Assembly (NCBI RefSeq): GCF_035984415.1
Contig: NZ_CP130720.1
Location: 8,618,001 to 8,682,000, forward strand
Length of the DNA: 64,000 nt
Direction: 5' to 3'
Origin: Streptomyces sp. NBC_01296
GTDB taxonomy: Bacteria > Actinomycetota > Actinomycetes > Streptomycetales > Streptomycetaceae
This document shows positions 26,333 through 35,482 of the stretch, piece by piece; positions within the stretch are counted from its first letter, which is position 1, and every line of letters begins with the position of its first letter. The translations under genes and the position numbers were made by a program. The notes beneath the pieces are model-generated. The model had not been told where the DNA came from. It made no database searches and worked only from the letters and a program-made list of their open reading frames with translations.

Positions 26333-27504
26333 GCGGACTCCTTGGCGACGGTGGACACGAGCGGAAAGGCTGCGTGCACACGGTAGCCGCCCTCCAGGGT
26401 CGGGCCGGTATGGAGGTTGCCCTGGACGAGCGTGACGCGTTCCCTCATGCCGAGCAGGCCGTAGCCGGATCCGGGCACGGCGTGGCCGGAGGGGCGCTTG
26501 CCGCCGCGCCGGTTGGTCACGGTGAGCTGCAACTCACCCTGCTCGTCTACGAGACGGATGTCGACGCGGGCGTGTGGGGCGTGTTTGGCCGCGTTCGTGA
26601 GGGCTTCCTGGGCCACCCGGTACACGGCCCGGCGCACGGCCCCTGTGACCACGGGGACTTCCGTGGCCGCGTGCAGGTGGATGTTGCCGCCGGCTGCGAC
26701 GCAGTCGCGCACCAGCGTGGCCACGTCCGCCTGCACGGAGCCGTCGGACTGCACGCCGTGCACACCGTCGGCTGACTCCGGCTGGTCGTGGCGCAGGACA
26801 TTCAGGATCTCGCGCAGCTCCGTCAGGGCTTGGGCGCTGACCTGCCGGATGACCTCGGCGGTCTCGATCGTGCGTTCGTCCGGGGCGGTCACGCTCAGCG
26901 CGCCCGCCTGCAGGGCTATGGTGCTGACGCGGTGGGCGACCACGTCGTGCATCTCCCGGGCGATCCGCCGTCGCTCGGCGGCAACCGCCCGCTCGGCGAG
27001 CAGGTCCCGCTCCCGCTCGGCCTGCCGGGCGCGTTCACGCAGCGCGTTCAGCAACGTGTGCCGCTGGCGCATCCACAGCCCGCCGAGGACGGGTAGCGCC
27101 AACCAGGCGGGGGGAAAGAAGAGTTGGTAGAGGACACCGTCGTCCGGCGTCGGATCCCAGGCAACGATCACCGTGCCGCCTGCGGTAAGGAGAAAGGACA
27201 GCAGGGTACGCCAGCGCCATCCCCACTGACGGGCCACCGTGTAGCACACCACCATGGCCGGGAGAACTCCCGAGCTCCAGCAGAACAGCGGCATCGCCAC
27301 CACGGGCAGCCACGGAAAGCGACGGCGTATCAGCAAGGTCGGCAGAGCGACGGAGAAGACCAGGAGCCTCCAAGGACTGCCTCCGGCGAAGAGAGCCGCC
27401 GCCGCGCATCCCGCCACCAGGGCGACGTCGAGGGCGAGATACGCGGGTCTGTTTTCCCACCAGGACAACCAACGGTGGTCCGGTCGGGGGAGGAAGATCT
27501 TCAC
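26329..27504 (-). CDS. Two-component sensor histidine kinase (HisKA_3 type)
   Basis: 391 residues from the GTG at 27504. N-terminal spans (YLALDVALVAGCAAAALFAG and later) are followed by a coiled linker, then the HisKA_3 box RRIAREMHDVVAHRVSTIAL with the phospho-His, and an HATPase domain ending GYGLLGMRERVTLVQG. The small extracellular loops suggest intramembrane sensing, as in LiaS/DesK-like kinases that partner with ABC transporters. It lies 32 bp after the permease stop. Confidence 0.93.
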   Translation of the reverse strand: MKIFLPRPDHRWLSWWENRPAYLALDVALVAGCAAAALFAGGSPWRLLVFSVALPTLLIRRRFPWLPVVAMPLFCWSSGVLPAMVVCYTVARQWGWRWRTLLSFLLTAGGTVIVAWDPTPDDGVLYQLFFPPAWLALPVLGGLWMRQRHTLLNALRERARQAERERDLLAERAVAAERRRIAREMHDVVAHRVSTIALQAGALSVTAPDERTIETAEVIRQVSAQALTELREILNVLRHDQPESADGVHGVQSDGSVQADVATLVRDCVAAGGNIHLHAATEVPVVTGAVRRAVYRVAQEALTNAAKHAPHARVDIRLVDEQGELQLTVTNRRGGKRPSGHAVPGSGYGLLGMRERVTLVQGNLHTGPTLEGGYRVHAAFPLVSTVAKESA

Positions 27505-27536
27505 CGGACCGGATCCTAGCCGGACGCGCGGTGCCG

Positions 27537-28313
27537 TCACACGTCCCGTCGGCTGAACAGGATGCCGGCGGCGGTCAGCAGCACCGTGGTGAGGACGGCC
27601 AGCGGCAGCATCAGCACCCATTGCGGTCCGCCGCCGTCGCCTGCCTGGGCCTGCGCCGCGGCCGCGCCGAACGGGGCCAGGTTCCGGCCGAAACGGGTGG
27701 TCGCGACCATCAGGTTCTCCAGCAGGACCGGCCAGAGGATCACCACGGCGATCGACAGCGCCGAGTTCCGGGTCACCCCGGCCAGCGCCAGGCCCACCAG
27801 TGCGCACAGCACCGTATAGAGGACTCCGGCGCCCCCCAGCGCGACCACTCGGATCACGGGGAGCGAGCTCTTTCCGAGTATCGGCACGCTCAGGGCGTTC
27901 ACCAGCACCATGACCGCGGCAACGGACGCGGTGACCGCGCCGGTCAGCGTCGCCTTCGCCAGCAGGATCCCGCGGCGGTCACCCAGCGTCAGCACGATCC
28001 GGGTGATGGTGCGGTGTCGATACTCCCCGCCCAGGGCGTTGACGCCGAACGCGGCCAAGAGCACGAACCCGATGAGGGTCACACCCACCATGCCGCTGGC
28101 GAACTGCCGCAGACCCGACGTCCCGTCCCGGCCCACCGCCAGGTCGACCAGCACCTGCGCCGCCACCGCCGAGCCGCACAGCACCCACGGTGTGCGCAGC
28201 GACCGCAGGGCAACCCATTCATAGGACAACGCCCGGCCGAACGCGCCGCCCCGGCCGGCCGCAGCAACGGGCGGTGAGGCCACATCACCGCTCGGCGTGC
28301 TCCGGGCGGTCAT
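27537..28313 (-). CDS. ABC-2 type transporter permease
   Basis: 258 residues with six predicted spans (MVGVTLIGFVLLAAFGVNAL, SVAAVMVLVNALSVPIL, VLMLPLAVLTTVLLTAAGIL and others) and the cytoplasmic motif GGEYRHRTITRIVL found in ABC-2 permeases of lantibiotic/antibiotic exporters. The start overlaps the ATPase stop by 4 bp. Confidence 0.9.
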   Translation of the reverse strand: MTARSTPSGDVASPPVAAAGRGGAFGRALSYEWVALRSLRTPWVLCGSAVAAQVLVDLAVGRDGTSGLRQFASGMVGVTLIGFVLLAAFGVNALGGEYRHRTITRIVLTLGDRRGILLAKATLTGAVTASVAAVMVLVNALSVPILGKSSLPVIRVVALGGAGVLYTVLCALVGLALAGVTRNSALSIAVVILWPVLLENLMVATTRFGRNLAPFGAAAAQAQAGDGGGPQWVLMLPLAVLTTVLLTAAGILFSRRDV

Positions 28314-29215
28314 GCGGCCGCCCCCCGGAACTGGGTCCGGTCGGCGGTGGCCGCGAGGAAGGCGTCCTCCAGACTGCTGCGCCGCGTACGCAACTCCCGT
28401 ACCACCAGCTGATGCCGGGCGGCGACCGCACCGACGCGTTCGGCGTCGAAACCGATCACGACCAGGGTGTCGGACTCATCCGCCCACGCCTGCGCGCCCT
28501 CCTGCCGTAGCAGGGCGGCCAGGTCGGCCGAGCGGTCGGCGCGCACGACGACCTCGGAGCGGGTGTGGGCGGCAACGAAGTCCTCGACCGGCTGCGCGGC
28601 GATCAGCCGGCCCCGTCCGATCACCACCAGATCCTCTGCGAGCCTGGCCATCTCCGACAGAGGGTGCGAGGAGGCGAACACGACCCGCCCCTCCTCGGCG
28701 AGCCTGACGAGCAAGCGACGCATCCAGTGCACACCCTCCGGATCGAGGCCGTTGGCCGGCTCATCCAAGATCAGGTACTCCGGATCCCCCAGGAGCGCCG
28801 TGGCCAGCCCCAGCCGTTGCCGCATACCCAGGCTGAGCCCCCCGGTGCGGCAGTGACGCACGTCGTCGAGACCCACCAGGGACAACACTTCCCGTACCCG
28901 CCGATCCGGCAGGCCCGCGCCGGCGGCGACCATCCGCAGGTGGTGGTGGGCACTCCGGGCCGGGTGCACGGCACCCGAGTCGAGCAGCGAACCAACGGTC
29001 CCGACCGGGCATCCGAGCTCCGAGTACCGGACACCATCGAAGGTGGTGCTCCCCTCCCCGGTGTCCAACCCGAGCATCAGACGCATCGTCGTCGACTTGC
29101 CGGCGCCGTTCGGCCCGAGGAAACCCGTGACCACCCCCGGCCGCACCGTGAACGACAGACCGTCCACGGCAAGCGTGTCGCCGTACCTCTTCCGCAATCC
29201 CTGCACCCGAATCAT
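28310..29215 (-). CDS. ABC transporter ATP-binding protein (drug/antibiotic exporter type)
   Basis: 301 residues. Walker A GPNGAGKST, signature LSLGMRQRLGLA, Walker B YLILDEPANGLDPEG and switch His in ASSHPLSEM. The DrrA-like C-terminal extension (RTRRSSLEDAFLAAT) fits exporters for peptides or antibiotics. GGAAGGGA precedes the ATG. It heads the four-gene operon (ATPase, permease, kinase, regulator). Confidence 0.93.
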   Translation of the reverse strand: MIRVQGLRKRYGDTLAVDGLSFTVRPGVVTGFLGPNGAGKSTTMRLMLGLDTGEGSTTFDGVRYSELGCPVGTVGSLLDSGAVHPARSAHHHLRMVAAGAGLPDRRVREVLSLVGLDDVRHCRTGGLSLGMRQRLGLATALLGDPEYLILDEPANGLDPEGVHWMRRLLVRLAEEGRVVFASSHPLSEMARLAEDLVVIGRGRLIAAQPVEDFVAAHTRSEVVVRADRSADLAALLRQEGAQAWADESDTLVVIGFDAERVGAVAARHQLVVRELRTRRSSLEDAFLAATADRTQFRGAAA

Positions 29216-29291
29216 GTCGTTCCCTTCCACCGGTTCTCGCCCCCATCGGACGAACGGTCCCCACACTCCGCCACTCCCTCGGGACGGGGCA

Positions 29292-29409
29292 TCACACGAC
29301 CGGCCATGCCCGGTACGACTTTCGGGTGACCCGCAACGAGCGGAAAGACGAACGCGAACGGAAGCAGCGCCCGGCGACGTTGGGGGCGGCCGAACGGAAA
29401 TGACCGACA
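29292..29409 (-). repeat. 118-bp dispersed repeat, copy B
   Basis: Inverted relative to copy A at 24910-25027, and located 77-194 bp upstream of the ABC operon start on that operon's strand. It carries the dyad CGGGT-G-ACCCG at 29323-29333. Part of it may act as the operon's control region. Confidence 0.75.
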
Positions 29410-29433
29410 CAACACCCACCAAGGAACACGCCG

Positions 29434-29712
29434 GTGAACGCGCTCTCCGCCCTGCAACCCGACCACCTGCAAGCCATGGGAAACACAGGCCGGCTCGTCC
29501 TGGCCGGAGGAGCGATGACCACCGCTCTGGCCGCCGCGCTCGCCGCCCTCCTCCTCGCGGTCGCAACCCTGTTGAGCGTCCTGCGCTCCAGGCATTGCAA
29601 CGCCATGAAGGCCCTGTGGGTGGCAATCGTCCTCGCCGCCCCCTTCCTCGGCAGCCTCGCATGGCTCACCCTCGGACGCCGCGCCGGCGAACACCGCACT
29701 GCATCCCACTAG
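29434..29712 (+). CDS. Small membrane protein with PLDc_N domain
   Basis: 92 residues from the GTG at 29434 (AAGGA upstream). Two membrane spans (LAAALAALLLAVATLLSVL and ALWVAIVLAAPFLGSLAWL) fit the PLDc_N family, small two-span proteins often encoded near ABC exporters or phospholipases. It diverges from the ABC/two-component operon. Confidence 0.75.
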   Translation: MNALSALQPDHLQAMGNTGRLVLAGGAMTTALAAALAALLLAVATLLSVLRSRHCNAMKALWVAIVLAAPFLGSLAWLTLGRRAGEHRTASH

Positions 29713-30014
29713 CTAGCCGAAGCCGCCACAGCCGGGGCCGATCACGAGGTAACGAGACTCGGTCAGCGGGTGTCCGCCCAGTCGTTCTTCAACGACGTCC
29801 GGGCGACCGTCTCGGCCGTCTGCGGCAGCTGGCCCCTAGCCTGCGAGGTCTTCGCGGAGCTCGGGTCGATGGACGCGGTCACGGCCCACGTCGATGCTCT
29901 CCGCCGCCCCCACCCCGAGCGGACAACGGCGCTGGGGGACAGACGGGTCGCTCGAACCTTCGGACACCCGCCCGCCGACCCGGTCCCGCCACCCACCGGG
30001 GCAGACTCGACCCC

Positions 30015-30320
30015 CGCACCATCCCCGCTGTCCTGCCCGAGCACTGGACCACCCCGCTCGACGAGCTCGACGCACCGAGACGGCAACTGCGGCGGGACGC
30101 GGCGATCCGACTCGTACAGATGGCCACCGGCCGCTCGCGCCGGTCCGCCGCCCTCTACCTCGGAATCCCCCTGGGGTCGCTGCACTCCGCCACCGTCACT
30201 ATCCGCCCCTGGCAGAAGGAACCAGGCAACGCCGTGGCGTACCAGCATGCCCTTCACCGCGTCGCCGAGATCGCTATCGCCGAAGGAGAAGGCGACCTGC
30301 GAGGTGCCTCGGCCAGGTGA
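30015..30320 (+). pseudogene. Fragment of a conserved HTH-like protein
   Basis: About 100 codons in one frame read VLPEHWTTPLDELDAPRR, AIRLVQMATGRSRRSAALYL and GNAVAYQHALHRVAEIAIAE. The composition and a helix-turn-helix-like LGIPLGSLHSA stretch look like real protein. No start codon or upstream part is in frame, while a different frame at 29770-29960 (SAQSFFNDVRATVSAVCGSW) may hold a piece of the same or another gene. Family not identified. Confidence 0.45.
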
Positions 30321-30462
30321 CGGGGTCCCCGTGATGGGGTGATGTTGCCACAGCCAGCCCCGGCTCTGAGGATCGAAGTTGGCCCCGAAGCATTCCAGTT
30401 GGCCGACGGCGCTGCAGAGGGCCCAACCGCTGCGCACGGAGGCATGCGGCAAGATGCGGCGC

Positions 30463-30986
30463 ATGACCCTCTCATCGCGTTTCACCCTGCCGGGCCAGGT
30501 CCGAGCTGTGGCCACTACGGACCCCTCCGGACCGCTGACCGTGACCGGCTACGGCGCGAATCCCCTGGCGATCGTCATCACGAGGGTCGACCTCTCAGGC
30601 GAGGTGGCGTGGCAGCGGACCTACCCCGGGACGGGCAGGCCGCAGTCCCTGTGTCCACGGACGGGACGCTGTGGGTCGCCTATCCGGATTGTGGCGGCCG
30701 GCTCCTGGAGGGTGTTCTGCCGGACGGGTCCACTGGGCCCACCACCCGCCCGGAGTGCCGGCCCGATGAGGAGATCGGGGCGTTCGTCCTCCTCGATGAC
30801 GGGTTCGCCATTTCCTGGGTCAGGGCTTCCCGCCTGGTCCGTGGGGAACGGAGCCGGCCCACGTCTGTACCGGAGCCTCGCGTGGCCCGGTACACGCGGG
30901 AGGGCGAGGCCCGGCTGCCGCCCCACCCCGGACCGGGACAGCGCGACGCGACGGGCGGTCCGGCGTTGTTGCCCGCATGGCTGTAG
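30463..30986 (+). pseudogene. Frameshifted hypothetical protein (propeller-like)
   Basis: The ATG at 30463 begins MTLSSRFTLPGQVRAV and TVTGYGANPLAIVITRVDLS. Near 30630 the sense jumps to another frame reading VSTDGTLWVAYPDCGGRLL and IGAFVLLDDGFAISWVRASR, ending at 30986. The pattern recalls WD40/propeller-like Streptomyces hypotheticals. One frameshift breaks it. I see no gene in 30987-31317. Confidence 0.5.
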
Positions 30987-31317
30987 CGGGTCTCCAGAAC
31001 CTGTTTTCAAGCCCACCGGGAACAGGGCACTCGGTGGCCTGGTGGGGCAGGCGCCATCGGAGTGGTCGGCCGACGCCGGGCGGATGGAGGACGTGCGGCG
31101 CAGGCGGTCCGCCAGGCGCTGCTGGAAGCAGTTGGCCGCCACCACCACGGTGGTCCCCGACGAGGGTGGCCCGGTCCCCGCCGCTGGTGACCCGGCCGGG
31201 CAGCCCGCCGGTCACCCAGTCGCAGCCCGCCACGCGGGGGTGGGTCAGCTCGTGCCAGGACAGGTGGATGGGGGCCGACGGTTCAGCTCGTCGCGAGTGT
31301 GCGCCGGTGATCCCCGG

Positions 31318-31758
31318 TCAGCGGCGGCCGGTGGCCAGGATGACGAGGAACTGGCCGCCGCCCGCCTCGATGTCGGCGGTCACCGGCAGCCCCGGTACCA
31401 GTCGGGAGAACCGGTCCACCAGCCAATCCGCCGCTTCTTGGGCGTCCTGCCTGGTCGGACAACGGCCCACCATCTCGCGGCCCCCCTTGCGCTCCAGCCG
31501 CGCGGCAACGGCGATCAGCGGCGCGGGTTCGACGACGTACAGGCGGTCCGGCCAGGCGATGACCACCTTGACCGCGCCCTTGCGGGTGTTGCACCCGCGG
31601 TGCGCGAGCCGCTCGGCGACCTTGGCCTTCCGGTCGGCGGTCCGGCTGTCAACGCTGGGTCCCTGCGGGTCGTTCACCGACTTGTCGGGGTCGACCGGTT
31701 CGTCGCACACCCAGCACCGCCAGCCATCGCGCTCGGCCACATCATCGAGGAGACTCAT
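31318..31758 (-). CDS. Conserved hypothetical protein with HNH-like zinc-binding core
   Basis: 146 residues. The N-terminal half has CWVCDEPVDP and later LAHRGCNTRKGA, a CxxC...HxxC arrangement like HNH nucleases, but the full catalytic HNH order is not evident. The C-terminal half (ARLERKGGREMVGRCPTRQD) looks like a separate small domain. It is probably a real Streptomyces family protein of unknown job. Confidence 0.65.
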   Translation of the reverse strand: MSLLDDVAERDGWRCWVCDEPVDPDKSVNDPQGPSVDSRTADRKAKVAERLAHRGCNTRKGAVKVVIAWPDRLYVVEPAPLIAVAARLERKGGREMVGRCPTRQDAQEAADWLVDRFSRLVPGLPVTADIEAGGGQFLVILATGRR

Positions 31759-32398
31759 CCGAGCAAACTAGCCTGCCCGGCCGCCACCCCGTGCACCAGG
31801 GCCTCGGCAACCAGGTGAGCCGTGGTCCATGGTGTTCCTGAACAACGTGAGAATGATCAAGAGTCTCCGGCCACCGCCTGACTTCGCCGGCCTCTGGGTG
31901 AAGGTCACCGTGGCGACCGTGCCCCCGGAGGCTCACCTGTCTCATGCGTCCCAGGAGTTCAGTTCGCTGAATGGTCACCATGACCCTTCGGCGAATGCTT
32001 CCGCAGCGGGGTGATCAGCGTCGACTACGAGCGCGGCGACCTGTGTCTGAGACGAGAGCACAGCACCGATCCGTTCGAGTCTTGCCGGCCCTCAGCGCCA
32101 TCGATGACTTGGACGAGGTTGCCGCCCCTGTGACCGGTTTTCGCGAGGTCTTGACCGCTCCACCACCTCGCTCCGGGGAACCCGTACGCCTTCGGCGCGC
32201 GCATCCCGTGCCGATCTCGCCGCAGCGCCCCCGCTGCCCGGCGTCTCCGAGCTGTTGCACCAGCACGAAGCCCCGGTGGCACGGGACAGCCCGCCTGGGT
32301 GGGTAATGCATCGTGCCCGGCCGCTACCCAAAGACCATCGCCCGGGGCTGACTCTGGTCAACGTGCCCCGCCTGGATCACGTAGAGTGGCACTACCGA
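31759..32398. other. 640-bp stretch without a supported gene
   Basis: Short open frames on both strands (e.g. 31829-32014 plus, 32015-32311 minus) have no ribosome site and no family resemblance. The promoter of the initiator tRNA should lie just before 32399 (possible -10 TAGAGT at 32382-32387). Confidence 0.4.
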
Positions 32399-32472
32399 CG
32401 CGGGGTGGAGCAGCTCGGTAGCTCGCTGGGCTCATAACCCAGAGGTCGCAGGTTCAAATCCTGTCCCCGCTA
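32399..32472 (+). tRNA. Initiator tRNA-fMet (CAT anticodon)
   Basis: A 74-nt cloverleaf: acceptor CGCGGGG/CCCCGCT with the mismatched first pair expected of initiators, D arm GAGCAGCTCGGTAGCTC, and T arm CAGGTTCAAATCCTG. The anticodon stem CTGGG/CCCAG flanks CTCATAA and has the three G:C pairs diagnostic of initiator tRNA. CCA is not encoded (the gene is followed by CAAAAG). Confidence 0.95.
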
Positions 32473-32479
32473 CAAAAGC

Positions 32480-32507
32480 AAGGGGCCCGGCATCAGCCGG
32501 GCCCCTT
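32480..32507 (+). terminator. Terminator of the tRNA-fMet gene
   Basis: A perfect 12-bp stem (AAGGGGCCCGGC and complement) with loop ATCA lies 8 bp past the tRNA. Confidence 0.88.
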
Positions 32508-32628
32508 CCGCGTTCCCTGCGTCGCCGAACGCGTGCGCCCCCGTGCGGGTCCGCGGCGCCTTTGAGGTGACTCCCGTGGTGTGGACACTCTGACAATGGA
32601 TCTTGTTGATCCGAGGAAGGGTGTCCTG

Positions 32629-32958
32629 GTGGGACGTAAGTCTCCGTATCCGGAGGAGTTCAGGAACGATGCGGTGTCGCTGTACCACGCGGGGGGCGGG
32701 AGGCGCACGTATGCGGCGGTCGCGGCCGACATTGGTGTGACGGGAGAGACGCTGCGCAGTTGGGTACGCCAAGCCGACGGGCAGGACGGCCGCGCCGAAG
32801 GCAGCCGCAGCGAGCCGTCCGGGGTGAGCCGGGACGAGGAACTGGCCCGGCTGCGGGCGGAGAACGGCCGGCTGCGCAAGGCTGGGAGGGAATGGGAACT
32901 CGAGCGCGAGATCCTGCGCCGGGCGGCCCAGTATTTCGCCGCGGAGATGAGGGCATGA
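32629..32958 (+). CDS. IS3-family transposase OrfA
   Basis: 109 residues from the GTG at 32629 (GGAAGG upstream). The N-terminal HTH (EEFRNDAVSLYHAGGGRRTY, ETLRSWVRQA) is followed by a leucine-zipper-like tail (LARLRAENGRLRKAGRE). The end overlaps orfB by 4 bp, the usual site of -1 frameshifting in this family. Confidence 0.85.
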   Translation: MGRKSPYPEEFRNDAVSLYHAGGGRRTYAAVAADIGVTGETLRSWVRQADGQDGRAEGSRSEPSGVSRDEELARLRAENGRLRKAGREWELEREILRRAAQYFAAEMRA

Positions 32959-33849
32959 CCCGCCGCTGGGACTTCATCTCCGCCCACCGCGCCGACTTCG
33001 GTGTGAAGCGGCTATGCCGGATGCTGCAGGTCTCGCGGTCCGGCTTCTACCGGCACCTGGCCTCGGCTGAGTCCAGGGCGGCCGGCCGACGGGACGATGA
33101 GGAGCTCGTCGCCGAGATACGCGAGATACACAGCAGCCACAAGGGCACCTACAGGGTGAGGCGCGTCCATGCAGAGCTGCGCGGCTTCGGTCACACCGTG
33201 AACCGCAAACGTGTCGAGCGGCTCATGCGCCTCAACGGGCTCGAGGGCCGTCACCTACGGCGCCGCAAGCGCACCATGGTCCCGGACCGGCTCGCGCCGC
33301 CCGCCCCGGACCTCGTCCGGCGTGACTTCATCGCCGGGCAGTTGGACGAGAAGTGGTGCGGCGACATCACATACGTGCAGGTCGGCGGCGCGTGGCTATC
33401 TCGCCTGCGTCATCGGCGTCTGCTCACGCCGGGTGCTCGGCTGGTCCATGGCCTCACACATGCGCGCCGAACTCGTCATCGACGCTCTGAAGATGGCCGT
33501 GGCGGCCCGCGGCTGCAACGTCGGCGGGGTGATCTTTCATGCCGACCGCGGCGCCCAGTACACGGCAGCGACGTTCGCGCAGGTCAGCGACGAGTACGAC
33601 ATCCGCAGGAGCATGGGCCGCGTCGGTTCGAGTTACGACAACGCTCTCGCCGAGAGTTTCTGGCAGGGACTGAAGCGAGAAACGATGCACCAGAGGCTCT
33701 TCTCGACGATGCGCCAGGCGAGGCTGGAGATCTTCGAGTGGCTCACGTACTACAACGCCCGCAGACGCCACAGCGCCCTCAATTGCCTTTCACCCGTGGA
33801 GTTCGAACAGCAACACCTGCAAGCAGCCAAACTCGCAATCGCGGCATGA
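32955..33849 (+). pseudogene. IS3-family transposase OrfB, frameshifted
   Basis: The frame reads MTRRWDFISAHRADFGVKRL through DEKWCGDITYVQVGGAW, with the first catalytic Asp. It then loses register near 33395 and resumes two bases out as YLACVIGVCSRRVLGWS, FHADRGAQYTAATF and SYDNALAESFWQGLKRE, which includes the second Asp and the Glu. The data fit a 2-bp deletion (WLYLAC expected). Without the correct frame no DDE enzyme is made. Confidence 0.85.
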
Positions 33850-33881
33850 ACCCCTGTGTCCACACCCCGGGGGACGCCTCA

Positions 33882-34145
33882 CCCAGAAGGTAGCGATGTC
33901 CCTGCGACACCGAAGCGACCACCAGCGCCTTCACCCGTGCCCTAACTCGCCCACCACCACGCGGTGAACGCGAAGCCGCCAAGCGCGTCGAACTCGTCCT
34001 GCCGGAAACCGGCGTCTGCGGCGGAGCCGGCCTCTTCGACCAGCCCGAGACCGCCGCGGGCGGTGACGGTGGGTGCTGCGCCGTGCCCGCGCCGACCGCG
34101 TTCCAGGTCGGTGTGGGCGCTCCCGCGTCCACCGGCGGATGCTGA
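33882..34145 (+). pseudogene. C-terminal fragment of a cysteine-rich flavoprotein-like protein
   Basis: From about 33894 one frame reads TEATTSAFTRALTRP, AKRVELVLPETGVCGGAGLF and GGDGGCCAVPAP, ending at TGA 34143-34145. LPETGVC plus a GGCC cluster recalls the C-terminus of actinobacterial ArsO-type flavoproteins of arsenic operons, but I hold this only weakly. The front is lost at the IS3 right end. Confidence 0.4.
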
Positions 34146-34170
34146 ACGCCCGCTCTGGGCCTGCCGGGCT

Positions 34171-34584
34171 TCAGCGGGAATCGTCGACGCGCTCGAGCAG
34201 GTCCAGCAGGGCGGAGCGGTCGGCGGCGGACAGGTTCGCGTAGCAGGAGGCAAGGACCTCGTCGGCGATCCGGTGCCCCGCGCTCAGGACCTCTTCGCCG
34301 GAGGGGGTGAGGTAGTGCTCGATGCGCCGGCCGGTGCCGGGTCTGCGGTCGATCAGGCCCAGGGCCGCCAGCCGGCCGGCGAGGGTTCCGAAGGCCTGTT
34401 CGCTCTGGAACGTCGCCGCGGCCAGGGTGCGGGCCGCGGCGCCGGGCGCGCGACTGATCGCGCGCAGGGCGTCCCACTGGGCCAGTGTCGTGCCGACGGC
34501 GGCCAGGCGGCTGTCCAGTGCGCGGTGCTGCCTGTACTGGGCCTGCTTCACCGCTCTTCCGAGGAGCTGCAGTTCATTGGGCAT
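34171..34584 (-). CDS. MarR family transcriptional regulator
   Basis: 137 residues. The winged HTH lies at about 40-100 (TLAQWDALRAISRAPGAAAR, GLIDRRPGTGRRIEHYLTP) with dimerisation helices on both ends. It is divergent from the hydrolase gene at 34646, and a palindrome between them (34604-34633) is the likely shared operator. No Cys is present at the OhrR position near the N-terminus, so thiol sensing is unlikely. Confidence 0.9.
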   Translation of the reverse strand: MPNELQLLGRAVKQAQYRQHRALDSRLAAVGTTLAQWDALRAISRAPGAAARTLAAATFQSEQAFGTLAGRLAALGLIDRRPGTGRRIEHYLTPSGEEVLSAGHRIADEVLASCYANLSAADRSALLDLLERVDDSR

Positions 34585-34603
34585 GAGTCCAGCCTAGAGC
34601 ATG

Positions 34604-34633
34604 ACTAAGCTTGTTTGTATCAACATGTTTAGT
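34604..34633. promoter_or_regulatory. Probable MarR operator between divergent genes
   Basis: Inverted repeat ACTAAGCTTGTT-TGTATC-AACATGTTTAGT, 10 of 12 positions paired, in an AT-rich pocket (34600-34637) of an otherwise very GC-rich sequence. Its position inside the longer possible hydrolase frame supports the later start at 34646. Confidence 0.75.
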
Positions 34634-34645
34634 TATGGTCGGGGC

Positions 34646-35455
34646 ATGCCTACGAACAAGAGCGTCGCCCTGCACCAGGACCTGTCCCTCACACTGACCG
34701 AAGCCGGTTCCGGCAGGCCGTGCCTGGTCCTGCACGGCGGCGGAGGCCCGGCCACCGTCGCCGGGCTCGCGTCCCACCTCGCCGGGACCGTGCACGCCGT
34801 CACGCCGGTGCACCCGGGATGGGACGGGACCCACCGCCCGGACTGGCTCACCGGCATCGATGACCTCGCCCTCGCCTACCTGCACCTCCTCCACGACCGC
34901 GGACTGCGCGACGTCCTGCTCGTCGGCTCGTCGCTCGGCGGCTGGATCGCCGCGGAGATGGCCGTACGGGACACCGGCGGAGCCGTCACCGGGCTCGTCC
35001 TGATCGATCCCGTCGGGGTCCACGTCGAGACCGAGCCCATCAGGGACTTCTTCGCGCTCGATCCCCGGGGCGTAGCCGAGTACGCCTGGCACGACTCGGC
35101 GCGCTTCCACCGTGACCCGGCTGAGCTCACCCCGGATCAACTGGCCGTACAGCGGGCCAACATGGCCACGCTGCGCGTCCTGGCGGGGGAGCCCTCCATG
35201 TACGACCCGAAGCTGCTCCGCCGACTGGGGCGCGTCGACGTTCCCGCTCTGCTGCTGTGGGGTGAGAGCGACCGCATCGTCACTCCCGCGTACGGCGCCG
35301 CATACGCCGAAGCCTTCGCTGACGGCAGGCTCCAGGTCATCCCCGAGGCCGGGCACCTGCCGCAACTGGAGCAGCCGGGGGCTACCTTCGCCGCGATCGA
35401 CGGCTACCTGCGCGACGCGATCAGGACCCCTGCCGCGGCGCGGCAGGCCCCGTAG
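34646..35455 (+). CDS. Alpha/beta hydrolase
   Basis: 269 residues from the ATG at 34646, since an in-frame ATG at 34601 would place the operator inside the gene. It shows the LVLHGGGGP oxyanion loop, nucleophile elbow VGSSLGGW, acidic residue region LWGESDRIV and catalytic His in EAGHLPQLE. It is probably repressed by the divergent MarR protein and may detoxify an ester or lactone. The ribosome site (GGGG) is weak. Confidence 0.88.
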   Translation: MPTNKSVALHQDLSLTLTEAGSGRPCLVLHGGGGPATVAGLASHLAGTVHAVTPVHPGWDGTHRPDWLTGIDDLALAYLHLLHDRGLRDVLLVGSSLGGWIAAEMAVRDTGGAVTGLVLIDPVGVHVETEPIRDFFALDPRGVAEYAWHDSARFHRDPAELTPDQLAVQRANMATLRVLAGEPSMYDPKLLRRLGRVDVPALLLWGESDRIVTPAYGAAYAEAFADGRLQVIPEAGHLPQLEQPGATFAAIDGYLRDAIRTPAAARQAP

Positions 35456-35482
35456 GCCCCAGCGGATCAGGGCCGCTGTGGT

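Larger units (their letters stand above)
32563..33881 (+). mobile_element. IS3-family insertion sequence with inactivated orfB
   Basis: Imperfect terminal inverted repeats start TGAGGTGACTCCCG at 32563 and end CGGGGGACGCCTCA at 33881, with GTGTGGACAC in common inside. The two-frame orfA/orfB layout is typical of IS3. No target duplication is visible at the flanks. It begins 90 bp past the tRNA-fMet gene and cuts off the front of whatever gene left the fragment at 33882-34145. Confidence 0.85.

Noticed and set aside
31742..32311. Several 60-110 codon frames between the HNH-like gene and the tRNA
   Set aside because: They overlap one another on both strands, lack ribosome sites and have unnatural composition.
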